A stretch of DNA of 64,000 bases from Odobenus rosmarus divergens (GCF_000321225.1 NW_004450331.1:2096090-2160089); one strand, 5' to 3'. Numbered from the stretch's first letter, positions 34,449 to 47,315 are shown. Notes: generated by a model from the sequence alone, not told the origin. Program-made: numbers and translations.

Positions 34449-34952
34449 ACTTCAAAAGGAAATTCTGACACATTCTACAACCTGGATGAACCCTGAAAGT
34501 ATGCTAAGTAAAATAAGCCAGTCACAAGAGGATAAATACTGTATGGTTCCACTCATGTATCTAAAATAGTTAAATTCACAGAAAGAGAAAGAAAGGCGTT
34601 TGCCAGGGGCTAAGGGAAGGGGAAAATTGGGAGTTGTTAATGGGTATAGAGTTTCAGTTTTCCAAGATGAAAAAGCTCTGGAGATTGGTTGCACAACAAT
34701 GTAAATATACTTTAAAAAAAAAAAAAAAAAGAAGATAAATATACTTAACACTACTCAACCATATACTTAAAAATGGTTAATATAAATTTGTGTATTTTAC
34801 TACAATTAAAAATTAAAAATCGTTTATAATAGCATAACCCCTCCCTCCAAAATTTAAATATTTTTGACTCTCACAAAACACATAGGACCTATTTGCTCCC
34901 AGCAGGATTTTGTGTAGATAAATAGATGTCCTTGTTCTAAAATATTTATGTA

Positions 34953-35145
34953 GGGGTTGCCTGGGTGGCTCAGTGGTTAAGTGTCCGACTCTTGGTTTTG
35001 GCTCAGGTTGTGATCTCCGGGTCATGAGATCAAGCCCTGTACTGGGCCCCACGCTCCATGCAGAGTCTACCTGTCCCTCACCCTCTCTGTTCCTCCCCCT
35101 ATGCGTGCTTGCTCTCTCACTCAAATAAAATCTAAATTAAAAAAT
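34953..35145 (+). mobile_element. CAN SINE (first at re-used target)
   Basis: Bounded by AAAATATTTATGTA and AAAATACATATGTA. Confidence 0.95.
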
Positions 35146-35160
35146 AAAAATACATATGTA

Positions 35161-35345
35161 GGGGCATCTGGGTGGCTCAGTCATTAAGTGTCTGCCTTCG
35201 GCTCAGGTCATGATGGATCGAGCCGCGCATCGGGCTCCCTGCTCAGCGGGAAGCCTGCTTCTCCCTCTCCCCCTCCCCCTGCTTGTGTTCCCTCTCTCGC
35301 TGTGTCTCTGTCAAATAAATAAATAAAATCTTTAAAAAAAAAAAA
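35161..35345 (+). mobile_element. CAN SINE (second at re-used target)
   Basis: Bounded on both sides by AAAATACATATGTA; younger-looking subtype with a CTGTGTCTCTGTC tail. Confidence 0.96.
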
Positions 35346-35389
35346 AAAATACATATGTAAAGGCCAAGTAACTAGCATAGTCACAACCA

Positions 35390-36640
35390 TTCTGAAAAAG
35401 AATAAAGTTAAACAGTACTAGCCAATTTTAAGACTTACTATATAAAGCCACAGTAGCCAAGAAAGTACATTATTGGCAAAGCTATAGACCTATCAATCAA
35501 TGGAATATAATCCAGAAATAGACCCACACATATATGGCCAATTTGTGACAAAGATGAAAAGGCAATTCAATGGAGAAATAATAGTCTTTTCAACACATCA
35601 TGTTGGATTAATTGGACATCTATACACAAAAAAAATAAGCCTCAGGGCACCTGGGTGGCTCATTCAGTTAAGCGTCTGCCTTCAGCTTAGGTCATTATCT
35701 CAGGGTCCTGAGATGAACTCTAGTGGGGCTTCCTGCTCAGCAAGGAGTCTGCTTCTCCCTCTCCCTCTGCCTCTCCCCCATCGTGTGTGCACACACATGC
35801 ACTCTCTCCCTCTCTCAAATAAAATTTAAAAAGCTTAAGAAGTTAAAAAAAAATAAGCCTCTGCCTAAGCCTTACACATGATACAAAAAGTAACTCAAAA
35901 TGCATCATAGATCTAAATGTAAAACTTAAAGACTATAAAACTACCACAGAAGAAAACCTTCAAAACCTGGATTTTAAAAAAAGACACCAAAAGTACTATC
36001 CATAAAAGGGGGGTGGTGAAATCAATAAATTAGACTTCACTAAAATTTTAAACTTTTGTTGATAAAACAATTGTGAGAGAATGGAAAGACAGTTACTAGG
36101 AGAAAATATCTGCACATCACATATTTGACTAAGGATTTGTATCCATAATATATGAAGAACTCTGAAAACCCAGTGGTAAAAAAAACAACCCAATTAAATA
36201 GCAGAAGACTAACCAGACACTTCAAAGAGAATATGCAGAAGGTAATTAGGTACATGAAAAGATGCTCAACAGCATTACCCAACCGAGAAATGTAAATAAA
36301 GCCCAAATGAGATAACACTACACATATATTAGAATAGCTAAAACAAAAAATACTGACAATACCAAATGCTGATGAGGATGGTGACCAACTGGATCACTCA
36401 TAAATTACTGGTGGGAAAACAAAAATGGTACAGACACTTTGTAGATCAGTTGGTCAGTTTCTTATAAACATATTTACCATATGACACAAAAATCTTTAGT
36501 TGTTAGAGGCAGGTAAGGGGACTAGGACTACACAAGAGTATCATTAGGGTATCTTTTTGTCCTGATAGATTCTATATCCTGACTGCAACTGTATCACACA
36601 AATATATACATGTTCAAATTCAAAGAACTGTAATGCCAGA
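35390..36640 (+). mobile_element. Old L1 ORF2 C-terminal half
   Basis: AAAGCCACAGTAGCCAAGA, AATGGAATATAATCCAGAAATAG, GATTTGTATCCATAATATATG and AAAAGATGCTCAACAGCATT appear in L1 order, interrupted by one SINE. Frameshifted and stop-ridden; the right end is vague. Confidence 0.88.
35644..35845 (+). mobile_element. CAN SINE
   Basis: Target duplication AAAAAAAATAAGCCTC at both ends. Confidence 0.96.
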
Positions 36641-36994
36641 AAAAGGTCAGTTTTAATGCAGGTTAATTTCAAGCAAACTTACTCCTATATGTTATTATTA
36701 ACAAGTGAGCAGGCAGGAAGACACCAAGAACAACATAGAGTCATCAAGTCAGTGAGACTAACATCTTTTCCCACTCCTGCCCCCAGCCTTTGTCACATGC
36801 TCTCCTGCTGGAGTCCTAAAGATTCCCTTTTCTAGGATGAACAATCTAGGAGCCCCTAGTTTATGTGAATGACATGCCATCTTCAATGGATTTCAATACT
36901 CATTTATTTTGAAGAATGTTGAGATATTTTGTTTAATAATTTATTTTATCCAACAGAATACTATAAGCTTTCCTGATCACCAATCTTCACAAGT

Positions 36995-37183
36995 TTTTTA
37001 TTTTTTTTAAGTATTTTATTTATTTGAGAGAGACAGAGATAGTGAGAGAGAACACAAGCAGGAAGGAAGGGGAGAAGCAGACTCCTGATGAGCAGGGAGC
37101 CCAATGCAGGGCGTGATCCCAGGACCCCGGGATTCTGACCTAAGCCAAAGGCAGACACTTAAGGACTGAGCTACCCAGGCACC
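36995..37183 (-). mobile_element. CAN SINE
   Basis: Full minus copy from T run to GAGCTACCCAGGCACCCC. Confidence 0.95.
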
Positions 37184-37273
37184 CCTATTTTCTTTTTTAA
37201 AATCAGGTATATTTCCCTCCTTTTTCTTCTGAGACTCAGTAACTTATACATATTTTGGTTCCCTATCAAATGA

Positions 37274-37381
37274 GGGGCACCTGGCTGGCTCAGTTGGTAC
37301 AGAGTGTGACTCTTGATCACAAGGTCATGAGTTCAAGCCTTATGTTGGGAATGGAGCCCACTTACAAAAAAAAAAAAAAAA
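37274..37381 (+). mobile_element. Short tRNA-derived SINE
   Basis: GGGGCACCTGGCTGGCTCAG...GGAATGGAGCCCACTTAC plus poly-A. Confidence 0.94.
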
Positions 37382-37757
37382 GCCCCATAGTCATCCCTAA
37401 AATATACTCAATCTGAGTATTTAGGTTAAATGCCCTTACAAACAAGATAAAGGAATTTAGTGGTGAAAACATGTAATCCTCTGAAAAGGTACAAAAATAA
37501 CAAGCCTACCACCACTGTTAGTGTTTTGACTTTTGGTCTTCCGGGCTTGTCCCTTTGCATGTCTTCTTAAATGGTTTATATGAGTAAATTGAACATTCTA
37601 AACTTTCTCAACATTTTTAAATACTCAACTCATTTTCTCCTTAGTTTTCACAGGTGTTATGTATTGCTCACTGTATTAAAAAAATAAAAGTTAGATATAC
37701 AAATGTCCCATATTTATAGGCTAACTCCCAAACCTCATTTGACATCCAGCGGGTATG

Positions 37758-37861
37758 ATTTTTTTTTTTTTAAGTAAACTCTACTCCCAATGCGAGGCAC
37801 AAACTCACCACCCTGAGATCAAGAGTCACATGCTCTACTGACTGAGCCAGCTAGAAGCCCC
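37758..37861 (-). mobile_element. Short tRNA-derived SINE
   Basis: T run, AAGTAAACTCTACTCCCAATG...GAGCCAGCTAGAAGCCCC, minus form. Confidence 0.92.
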
Positions 37862-38049
37862 TGATCCACCACTGTTTACATCCTGGTGTTAACAGAACCA
37901 AGTTCACCTTTGATTCAGTTCAAGTGCTGTCTGCTTACTAGCTTTACAAGAAGTAAATACTTACATGTGGTAAATTACTTAAATTAAAACTTAAGTTGTT
38001 TTGTTTAAACATATTTGTGTTTTAACCAACAGAAATTAAACAAAAAGCA

Positions 38050-38230
38050 GAAGAGAATGAGGGGGAGAAGCTCCACGCCCTTTCCCCCAGACCTTGCCCT
38101 ATGCATCTCTTCCATTTGGCAGTCCCCAAGTTGTACCCTTTAATAAACCAGCAACAGTACAGAGAGGGAGCAAGAGTGAGAAGAGAGGAGGAAGCGCTGG
38201 GAAGGGGCGGGGAGCCCAAAGCGCCACGTA
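38050..38230 (+). mobile_element. LTR-like repeat fragment
   Basis: CTTGCCCTATGCATCTCTTCC then GCAGTCCCCAAGTTGTACCC and TAATAAACCAGCAACAG match the middle of the repeat at 38480-39180. Family not named. Confidence 0.55.
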
Positions 38231-38479
38231 GGACACTGGGGTGTGGCTTTTAACCACTTTCATCTCACCACACATCATCTCTTTTGGCCTCTTTTTCAAC
38301 TCATGCTACCTGGTAATCTATTTGGTTTACGGATGCTTCCTTCTACATTACCTGAATGCCGTTCTAAAATAAAGTATATGGTTATAATTAGATTTATTAT
38401 TCTACCATTCCTTCTTTCAAAAGTTTGTGTCGAGCAATGCCAGGCGCTGAGAATACGAAAGTCTCCTGCAGCATAAGAA

Positions 38480-39180
38480 GAAATATGTATTTGGTCTTTG
38501 TCCCCGATTCCTGATACAGAGCTCCCAAATCCCTGAGTTTCCTGAATGCTCAGGGTGATAGGAATGTCTTCTGTCCTGCTGAGCCAACTCTTGGTGGGTC
38601 CTAGACAGCTTCAGAATGGAGGCTGGTCACCAGAGAGACCAAGGCACGATTGGAGACTTAGAACTTACACCCCACTCCCCAAACTCTGGGAAGAGGAGGA
38701 GCGCTGGAGATTGAACTAATCACCAAGGCCAGTGATTCAATTAATCATGCTTATGTAATGAAGCCTTCATAAAATCCCAAAAGAATGGGTTCGGAGAGCT
38801 TCCAGATTGGTGAACACATGGAGGTGTGGCAAGAATGCTGTACCTGGAGAGGACATGGAAACTCTGCGACCCCTTCCCCTTACCTTGTCCTGTGTATTTC
38901 TTCCATCTGGCTGTTCCTGAGTTATATCACTTATACTAAATTGGTAATAGTAAGTTAAGTGCTTTCCTGAGTTCTGTGAGCCATTCTAGTGAATTACTGG
39001 TGAGAAGGGAGAAGGGAGGGACATGCTACTGTAGGACTCTCCAAGTTTATAATCAGGCCTAAGTGTGAGTAACCCGGGCATCCCATTGCACGTGGCATCT
39101 GAGGTCCACACAGTCTTGTGAGATGGAGCCCTTAACCTGGAGTCTGATACTAAATCCAGTAGTTAGTGTCAGAAATGAAC
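38480..39180 (+). mobile_element. LTR-like repeat, longer copy
   Basis: Contains GAAGCCTTCATAAAATCCC, TTCTTCCATCTGGCTGTTCC, TTGGTAATAGTAAGTTAAG and GAGTTCTGTGAGCCATTC, a familiar mammalian LTR layout with a TATA/AATAAA-like zone. No retroviral coding part. Exact family uncertain. Confidence 0.65.
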
Positions 39181-40680
39181 TGAGCTGTGGGACACTCTGT
39201 TGGTGTTGAAGAGTTGGGAGAAGGGTATTGGAAGAGATACCACGTACTTGGTACAAGAAGTGTTCTAAGTAATAATGACACAGATCACGCCCTCTCAACA
39301 TTCTCAACCAGGCCAACAAACCTCTTACCTCACACAGAAAACAGCAAGGTTATGGGTGTTCTGAGGGCTCCTGAGACTTTAGAACATAAAGATCCATCAA
39401 TCCCATGCAGAAAAAAGATTAGTTTTTAAATAGGCTTTGTAAAAGTTCCTTTGTTATGTGGCTGTTTCGTCATGAAGCGTTCAAGTCTGCTTAACTACTG
39501 CCTTACTTCCCACCCCAAGCATTTAACTTCCTTTCCTCTCAGTCTTTATTCATAGGATCACACTTATTCCTAAATCGCCAATTTGAACTGGGAAGCGGCA
39601 TGGGAATCCTGTAGAAAGCTCTGCTTGAAACACAAATGAAAGAGATTTATTTACTAATTATTTCTTCTTGGATCTGCCAGGACTGCAAGTGAATAGTACT
39701 GAAACCAGAGACTCTCTTTACGACCTTTCCTGTTTACAACTATGAACAATCTGTTTGTGGTTGTTGGTAGCTTAATGTAACTCGAACAGAAAAGACCAAT
39801 TGTTTTCAACTGAAGAGTTACAGGACTCATTTGCAGATTATGAAACTGAAAGAGCAATTTCACAACTTGGCACTAAAGCAGAATCCTAAAATTAGTGCTC
39901 AGGCCCTTCTAAAGATAGTTTTAAAGCTTGAGAATACAAAGCAGGAGCCCTCACGGTCAGCCCTCAGACGGTGGTTGTGACCACAATGTTTTCTCCATTT
40001 ACACATGGTAAGATGCTTAAAACAGTTGCTTAGGACTGAATTTTCTACAGGGTGGTGGCCACAGGGTACAGGGAAATACACCAAAGGAAGCATGGTGGGA
40101 GGGGGGTGGGGGGGGCAGGGGCCGGACACCTAGTGTCCTGTGGCCAAAAAGCAAACAGGAAAGAGAATCAAGGGTGACCTCAAGGCCAAGCCCATGTGAC
40201 CTAAGCACTATTAAAATTCACAGGGAAAGCAAAAAAATGATTTGAGAGGGAAAGAAACTCTGTTTTAGACCTTAAATTCAAAGAATATTCCAGAGAACAT
40301 TTGCTTCCAAGCAAGAAGCAAAACACAGGCAGCAACAAGTGGAATTTCTAAGAGAAAAAACAAAGGAGTGAATAATAGAGAAATGTTCAATTTAGGAATG
40401 GAAAAGCACATGTCAGGGCACAGAAGAGTGGCCATGACTAAAACCGTTAGAGGAGATAAGAACATAACTGTTGCAAACAAAATGAACAACCAAGAAAAGG
40501 CCAACGGATTTGGTCCCAAGGGGGGCATGACACTCTGTGATCTCTCAACCCCATTTCCCAAGGAGCCAGGCTCCTGAGAGAAAGGGCTGATTCCAGTCCT
40601 TAGAGCAGAAAACATACAAGATGAACCTGGGACTTCTTGAAACCCAAATCAAGGAAGATCTCAACTATGGAGGTAGCATC
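39181..40680. other. Intron, nothing recognised
   Basis: G-rich run near 40098-40125; open frame of 116 codons on minus (40265-40615) is hydrophobic but unrelated to anything I know and taken as chance. Confidence 0.55.
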
Positions 40681-40693
40681 CAAAGGACACTGG

Positions 40694-40898
40694 TGGGACA
40701 CCTGGGTGGCTCAGTCAGTTAAGTGTCTGCCTTTGGCTCAGGTCACGATCCTAGGGTCCTGGGATCAAGTCCCGTATCAGGCTCCTTGCTCGGCAGGGAG
40801 CCGCTTCTTCTTCTCCTCTTCCTCTGCCTGCCGTTCCCCCGGCTTGTGTGTGCACGCGCGCACTCTTTAACAAACATATAAAATTTAAAAAAAAAAAA
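40694..40898 (+). mobile_element. CAN SINE
   Basis: Target duplication AAAGGACACTGGT / AAAGGACACTAGC. Confidence 0.96.
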
Positions 40899-41472
40899 CA
40901 AAAGGACACTAGCATGGTCTTGAAGTTTTCACAAGTCTCTCAGGATTAGGATAATTTGAGTATTAATATAAATGTTTCCAGTAACTTTGAAACCCAAAGT
41001 TGTGTAAATCCATGAGCTCACAATTATATACATAAAAACTCATTGGTAAAAACAAAATCCTCAGTGGTCACTCTTGTAGGATGCCAAGGCACCCATATTT
41101 ATAAGGTAGAAAATGAAAGACTGAGCACTTTTCCTGTCTGTCTTACAGACTTTACCTCCGGGTGGTCAAATAACTGACGAGAACAAGTTTACAAATAATG
41201 AAGAAATTATAGAATTAAAATATTACCATCCTACAACCACACAATTACGAATCTAAGCAGCGATCAGCAGCATTTCACATCATACAGACAGACATTATGT
41301 ACCTATTAGAAGAATGCATAACCACGTATTACTTTGTTTTGTCCAAACAAAAAACTGAACTTACATCTAATGCAAGTCCACAAGGGTTAGAGGAACATGT
41401 TAAGGGGTAACACAAAGTAAGAATGTAGAACATTCTACAGAATAAACCAACTTCAAGAAATACATAGCACCA

Positions 41473-41673
41473 GGGGCGCCTGGGTGGCTCAGGTCATGGT
41501 CCCAGGGTCCTGGGACTGAGCCCCTCATTGGGCTCTCTGCTCGGCGGGAAGCCTGTTTCTCCCTCTCCCACTCCCCCTGCTTGTGTTCCTGCTCTCGCTA
41601 TCTCTCTCTCCGTCAAATAAATAAATAAATAAATAAATAAATTCTTTAAAAAAAATAAAGAATAAAAAATAAA
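41473..41673 (+). mobile_element. CAN SINE, recent
   Basis: Perfect 18-bp target duplication AAGAAATACATAGCACCA at 41455-41472 and 41674-41691; (AAAT)n tail; part of the head deleted. Confidence 0.97.
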
Positions 41674-41839
41674 AAGAAATACATAGCACCAAAAAAGGGG
41701 ATGGGGGGGTTCCTACTGATTAACTGTCTTAAAAAAGATCTTGCTTAGATCCTGATTCAAACAAAAACTTTTATACATTGAGATAATCAAGGAAACACAA
41801 ATGATTAGATATTTGAGTTACTATCAATTTAATATGTAT

Positions 41840-41963
41840 TTTTTTTTTAAAGTAGGCTCCACACCCAGTGTGGAGCCCAGTGCAGGGCTTGAACTCAGGA
41901 TCCTGAGATGGATACCTGAGCTGAGATCAAGAGTCAGATGCTTAACCAACTGAGCCACCCAGT
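41840..41963 (-). mobile_element. Short SINE, minus
   Basis: AAAGTAGGCTCCACACCCAG...TTAACCAACTGAGCCACCC. Confidence 0.93.
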
Positions 41964-41984
41964 GGTGAATTTTTAAAAGAGACG

Positions 41985-42525
41985 ATTATGGATTGAAATG
42001 TGTATCCTCAAGATTCATATGATGAAGTGTTAACTCCCAGTACCTTAGATTGTAACCGTATTTGGCGATCGGGACTTTACAGAGATCCAATTAAAATTAA
42101 GTCATTAGGGGGCACCTGGCTGGTTCAGTCAGTAGAGCATGTGACTCTTGATCTTGGGATCATGAGTTCAAACCCCACGTTGCACATGGAGCTTATTCAA
42201 AAAAAAAAAAAAGTCATTAGGGTCGATCCTAATGCAATACAATGGATGTCCTTATAAAAAGAAGAAATTTGGAAACAGACATACACACAGCAAGAACAGC
42301 ACATGAAGACCGGAGTTTCGCTGCCACAAGCCAGGGAACTACCAGAAGAGAGAAGTCTTGAACAGATGCTTCCCTCACAGCCTTCAGGAGAATACAAATG
42401 CACTGACAGCTTGTTATCAGACTACTAGCCTCCAGAACTATGAGATTATAAAGTTTCTGTCGTTTAAGCCACCCAGCTTGTGGCATTTTGTTACAGAAGC
42501 CCTAGCAAACGAATACAGAGACATT
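41985..42525 (+). mobile_element. MaLR-type solo LTR
   Basis: GATTGAAATGTGTATCCTCA...GCCTCCAGAACTATGAGATT...TTTAAGCCACCCAGCTTGTG...GCCCTAGCAAACGAATACAG. A SINE interrupts it at 42110. No internal genes. Confidence 0.85.
42110..42210 (+). mobile_element. Short tRNA-derived SINE
   Basis: Target duplication AAGTCATTAGGG at both ends, inside the LTR. Confidence 0.95.
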
Positions 42526-42728
42526 ATCTTTTAGAGATACATAATATTGCAGTTATTTACTAAATGAAATTAATAGGAAGTCTAGGATTTGCCTCAAAGT
42601 AATCTGGAAAAGGGTAATAGAGTAGAGCTATAAACAAGATGGGCTCACCATATATTTATAATGGTCGAAACTGGGTATCATATATTAACCTATTTTTATG
42701 TTTGATATTTTTTGTAATTATAGGTTTA

Positions 42729-42929
42729 GGGGCGCCTGGGTGGCTCAGTCATTAAGCGTCTGACTTCGGCTCAGTCATGATCCCAGGGTCCTGGGATCGA
42801 GCCCCGCATCGGGCTCCCTGCTCAGTGGGAAGCCTGCTTCTCCCTCTCCCACTCCCCCTCTTGTGTTCCCTTTCTCACTGTGTCTCTCTCTGTCAAAGAA
42901 ATAAATAAAAAATCAAAAAAAAAAAAAAG
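42729..42929 (+). mobile_element. CAN SINE
   Basis: Full-length; flanks AGGTTTA. Confidence 0.96.
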
Positions 42930-42930
42930 G

Positions 42931-43424
42931 TTTAAATGAAGGGCCTGGAGACCTTTGAGACAACCATCTCAGAAGAACAACACAAGTACAGGGCATAAGT
43001 CCAGGATCATGGTGCAAGGGCATTGTAAACACATGGAGGTAGCAGCTTGGGACCAGAAATACTTGCCGCATATACCGTTTCTATACAGGTCATAGGATAA
43101 CTCTGGTATTCATTCCCCTGCATGTCTCTCACCAAATCTTTTCTAATGAGACCACGTCCAACCCATCCCAGAGTAATGATGCATAAAGAATGCCACTGTC
43201 CACAGTTCTCTAAAAGGAAGGGTTTACCAGTAACTTACCCAAATAATCTGTTCAACCCCATTCATCACTCATAACCATGCATTTCCTCCAAACCTGGGGA
43301 GAATCCCTTCTCTATTGGGTTCACTGTCAAAATTGTAGGGGCATCTTGAAAGCAAATAAATGATAATTATAAGAAAGAGAAACTTACCTTTGGGGGAAGT
43401 TTTCTGTTTGAGTAACCTGATTAA
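42931..43424. other. Intron, nothing recognised
   Basis: No exon or repeat identified between the SINE at 42729 and the MIR at 43425. Confidence 0.6.
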
Positions 43425-43590
43425 GAGCAGAAACTCTACCACTTTCCAGTTGCGTGACCCTGGGCAAGTTACTTCACCTCTCTGTACCTCAGCTGCCTCA
43501 TCTGTAAAGTGGGGACATGGGACTGTTGTGAAGATAAAATGGGTTAATTCAGTGCTTACCACATAAGTGCTCAGTAAGTGTCAGCTATTT
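43425..43590 (+). mobile_element. MIR
   Basis: GACCCTGGGCAAGTTACTTC, CTCAGCTGCCTCATCTGTAA and GTGCTCAGTAAGTGTCAGCT follow the MIR consensus closely. Confidence 0.95.
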
Positions 43591-45222
43591 ACGGGCCAGT
43601 GATCAGAGTCAGGTCATGGTGAAGAAAGATCACCTATCTGTGTCAATGGTTTCCTCAACTTGTCTGTTCCAGTCCTTCAGATTTATTTGACAGAGATCAA
43701 CTAGCTCTAACAACTGATGTCATAGTGATTTTCAAAAAGGCCCACAAAACTTCCCCAGGGGCGAAAGAGGGAACCAGCAGACAAGGTCCTATGCCAGCTT
43801 TCAACAGCTCTGCATTTATATTCATATACCAGGCTTCTGCCAGCCATACCACGTCCTTGAAAAGTCAGAAAATCACCTACCAAGAACACTGTTTATCTGT
43901 TACTACTTTATTTACAACTCAAAGATATCTACTGCAAAAGCCAACCTTTAAATGGGCTATTTGTAATATTCAACATCAATGCCTCTTGTAACTTCTCATC
44001 CAGTTCATGGTTAACGTCAACCCCACTATGTCTAGAGATGTCTTTTTCTGTTTGATTGAGTACCTCATCTTGTTAGCTTTTCATCGTCAATTATACTTAA
44101 ACGGTTCAGTCTCACCCAACTTCTGTTCATCATTAATTCATGTATTCACCCTGGGCCAAAAAGCATCTGACCAGAGCACCAAACAATAATCAGCACTTGC
44201 ACAGATGAAGATGAATGAGTTTCTGCCACTGAACACATCCACCAGGGATGTCACCTAACTGACTCCATGGCCCTGGCTTAAATCTCTTTACTGGGAAGTC
44301 ATCCCCTCTACCCCCAGTCTCTAACACAGTCTTCTAATTCTCAGCACACACTGATCCAAGGCTTACTAGGAGGGCTCTCCGTGAACTACTTTAGTTAACT
44401 ATGCTACAGTTTTGCTCTCCCCCTTCCAGACTGGATAGCGCGGCATCACTACTTTCTTGCCTACTTCCCTATTTCTTTCTAAAAAGACTCCTTTGGTTTC
44501 CCTTCTGCCAGAGCCTAGTATAACAATATTGTTATTTCCACTTACTAGTAGTACAGCCAGGGTGCTTCTCGTGTAATCAATCTTTCTTACTATATTCAGA
44601 GTCCATACAGAAACAAAGTAACAGACATGAGATGTTACCAGCTTTATGAAACTGTTACTAATCTTATGCATATTTCTGACCTCTACAACTTGCCTCCATT
44701 AAGCATTCTTCTAAGTGCAATGTGGATAATATAATTTCTCCATTCTGAGTACTTGCCTCATCTCACAAAATATCGATTTTCTGAGGTTTCTACCTTATTT
44801 ATTACAGTAGGTCTTCCATTGCGGTCTGAAATGTGGCCATCTCTCAAAAGCTTTAGCCCTTCTATCAGACAGTGGACAGGACTAACATGAACGTAATTTA
44901 CAGGGTTCTGCTACCACCCCCTATTAGGTCTTACTATCAACAACACTCCTCACCACCAAACTATAAAGGAATAAACTTTTAATCATGGAGGAAGCCAAGA
45001 AAGTTTTAACATTCCCTATCCCCTAGAAGTCAACTTTCTCCAAGATGGTTACTAGGAGCTAGGTTCAAAACAAACTAGCCAAACACTAAATACAGTGTTG
45101 TTAAGGCAGTACTATAGCCCTGAGAAAGAAGAGCCTCCTAAAATTTCCTACAAGATATACTTCCAAAAATTGCTTCAAGCACATATGGAAGCACCAAAAA
45201 GACCTTTAGAAGAAATCATTAA
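43591..45222. other. SINE-free intron stretch
   Basis: No exon or confident repeat. Confidence 0.55.
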
Positions 45223-45426
45223 GGGGCCCCTGGGTGGCTCAGTCGGTTGAGCATCCAGCTCTTGGTTTTGGCTCAGGCTGTGATCTCACAGGTCATGGGA
45301 TTGAGCCACAGGTCAGGCTCTGAGCTCAGCAGAGTCGGCTTGAAGAGTCTCGCCCTCTGCCCCTCCCTCCACTCATGCGCTTGCATGCTCTCTCATGCTC
45401 TCTCAAAAATGGATAAAGAAAAAAAA
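45223..45426 (+). mobile_element. CAN SINE
   Basis: Variant with CACAGGTCATGGGATTGAG; flanks TCATTAAGG / CCATTAAGG. Confidence 0.94.
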
Positions 45427-45912
45427 CCATTAAGGTAACTCTGCTCTGAGAAGAAAACCAAACAGTATTTTATGTTGCTATTTCCAACTTATAGCTTTGG
45501 TTTTTCATTTTTAGTACATTGGTTACTTGCTTTCCCTGTCCAGAACCAGAGACCAACTCATATATGTCCGAAGGCTGGAAACAAACGGAGAATGCTTTAG
45601 TTATAAAGAAAATCCCTTTACCCCTCTCCTACGTTCAGTCCATGATATCGCTTCTGCTTTCTCTACTCAATCACACCAGACTACACACATGGCAGAAACA
45701 GACCTTACACTGTGGAAATCTCTTCAGTTTCTTCCCAAGATACTTGTCTTCCCAGCTCAGTTAAGTCCAGGAAAAATTGGATATTCAATCCTTGAGGTAA
45801 AGCCAACATACATTCTGGATTTTCTACCAAGACTGTGATATCAAAGTATGCAATCCTCCTAAGTATTTGTCAGACCACATATTCAAATCTTTGCCTTAGA
45901 AAATATAGTGGT

Positions 45913-46120
45913 GGGGCGTTTCGGTGGCTCAGTTGGTTAAGCATCTGCCTTCGGCTCAGGTCATAATCTCAGGCTGCTGGGATCGAGCCCAGTCACAGGC
46001 TCCGTGCTCAGCAGGGAGTCTGCTTCTCCCTCTCCCTCTGTCCTTCCCCCCAGCTCACGCTTCTCTCATGCTGTCTCTCAAATAAATAAAATCTTAAAAA
46101 AAAGAGAGAGAGAGAGAGAG
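45913..46120 (+). mobile_element. CAN SINE
   Basis: Target duplication GAAAATATAGTGG / GAAAATATGGTGG; tail turned into (GA)n. Confidence 0.95.
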
Positions 46121-46122
46121 AA
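46102..46122. repeat. (GA)n microsatellite in a SINE tail
   Basis: GAGAGA run replacing the end of the poly-A tail of the SINE at 45913. Confidence 0.85.
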
Positions 46123-47315
46123 AGAAAATATGGTGGCTTCAGTCTTGGGCAATGTCAGGGCCTTATCATACAGAACCCCTCAGATGAAGAGGACTAACTG
46201 GCTCAGACTCTTCTCCCAGACAGGGAACTTGGGGAAACACTCTACTTTTATTGCCCAAGCCCAAAATGAGAACCTAACTTACTCTTTACAACATTTCATT
46301 TACATAACTAATGAGTCTTACATTTCTTTCAGAGAAGGTACTCGTTTTGGTATTGAGAGTACTTATTAGGAATTTTGATTATCTAGACTGGAAAGCAGTA
46401 GTAAGAGATTAGGAAATGAGATTAGGAAAAACTCTCTTTGACAATCCTTTCCTAAAGCCTTGGCAATTTATTTGTTAAATGCAGAAAGAAATTTCTTAAA
46501 TTTAGGAAATGGGGCCCATCTGAGACGCTGAATAAAAAGAAACCATGTTCTCAAAGGTGTTGAAAGTGAAGTGTACTGCTGGGACTCTGTCACTCCCCCA
46601 CCTCTGTGTTGTTTGTCCAAGAAGGTACCCACTCAAATCTTTAGCACACATGCTCACCTCGTTCAGGGCATCTGAGGACCCAGGTCTGCTGGCCATCAGG
46701 ACTGTAGATGTGGCCCTTCTATCATTTTGGTCACACCAAAAATCTACTCTTCAAGTATCTCAGGCAAGGGGAAGGGAAGTAGAAAAGCAGCAATTTCTCC
46801 TATTTCCCTTCTACATTCCCCATACTCGGAGAAAAACAAAACTACCTAATTCTCCAGCAACAGGTCCTTCAAAAAGTTAGTTTCCTCATGTTTTTATCTG
46901 CCAAAAAACAAACGCTTAGGTAGTGAAACAGTTAGCCAATCCAATACCCCTAAGTGCTTTATCATCGTCCAAAACTACACAGTTAGAATCTGTTTAACCC
47001 CTGCTTGGCACACACAGCATGCAAGATGCACTACACAGAGAACCCGAAAGGAATCCCCTTCTGATCATTTAGTATACGGCAGTATAAAGAAAATATAAAC
47101 AATAAATGAATGCAAACATAAAATAAAAAACATTATAGTGGAATGAAGTAATTAACAATCCAGCTACAGATCTGATAAAATGTCACAGAGCATCATATTC
47201 AGTGTTTCTACCCTGGTTCCAGATTCTGTCAGCTCTTTAGTGACCTCAAAGAAAATGGCTTGACTGGCAGAACAGGGCAGAAATTTTCACTTCTGGGTTA
47301 GAACTCTGACTGAAG
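46123..47315. other. Intron, nothing recognised
   Basis: Open frames on both strands at 46500-46880 have no recognisable content. Confidence 0.55.

Larger units (their letters stand above)
31940..34830 (+). mobile_element. Mosaic old L1
   Basis: Parts in L1 order: 31940-32630 from the 5' end (ATTATTAACATTCTCC, ATATAATCCAAAACTACTC), 32780-33465 ORF2 reverse-transcriptase region (TTCAATATTTAAAAATCAAT, AAAAGGATGTCTACTTTC), and 33600-33940 with 34449-34830 C-terminus and 3' UTR. It is broken by five SINEs and a minus-strand L1 end, with large internal deletions. Reading frames are destroyed. Confidence 0.85.

Noticed and set aside
40265..40615. 116-codon hydrophobic open frame on minus
   Set aside because: Unrecognisable, with an open frame on the opposite strand; consistent with chance in intronic DNA.
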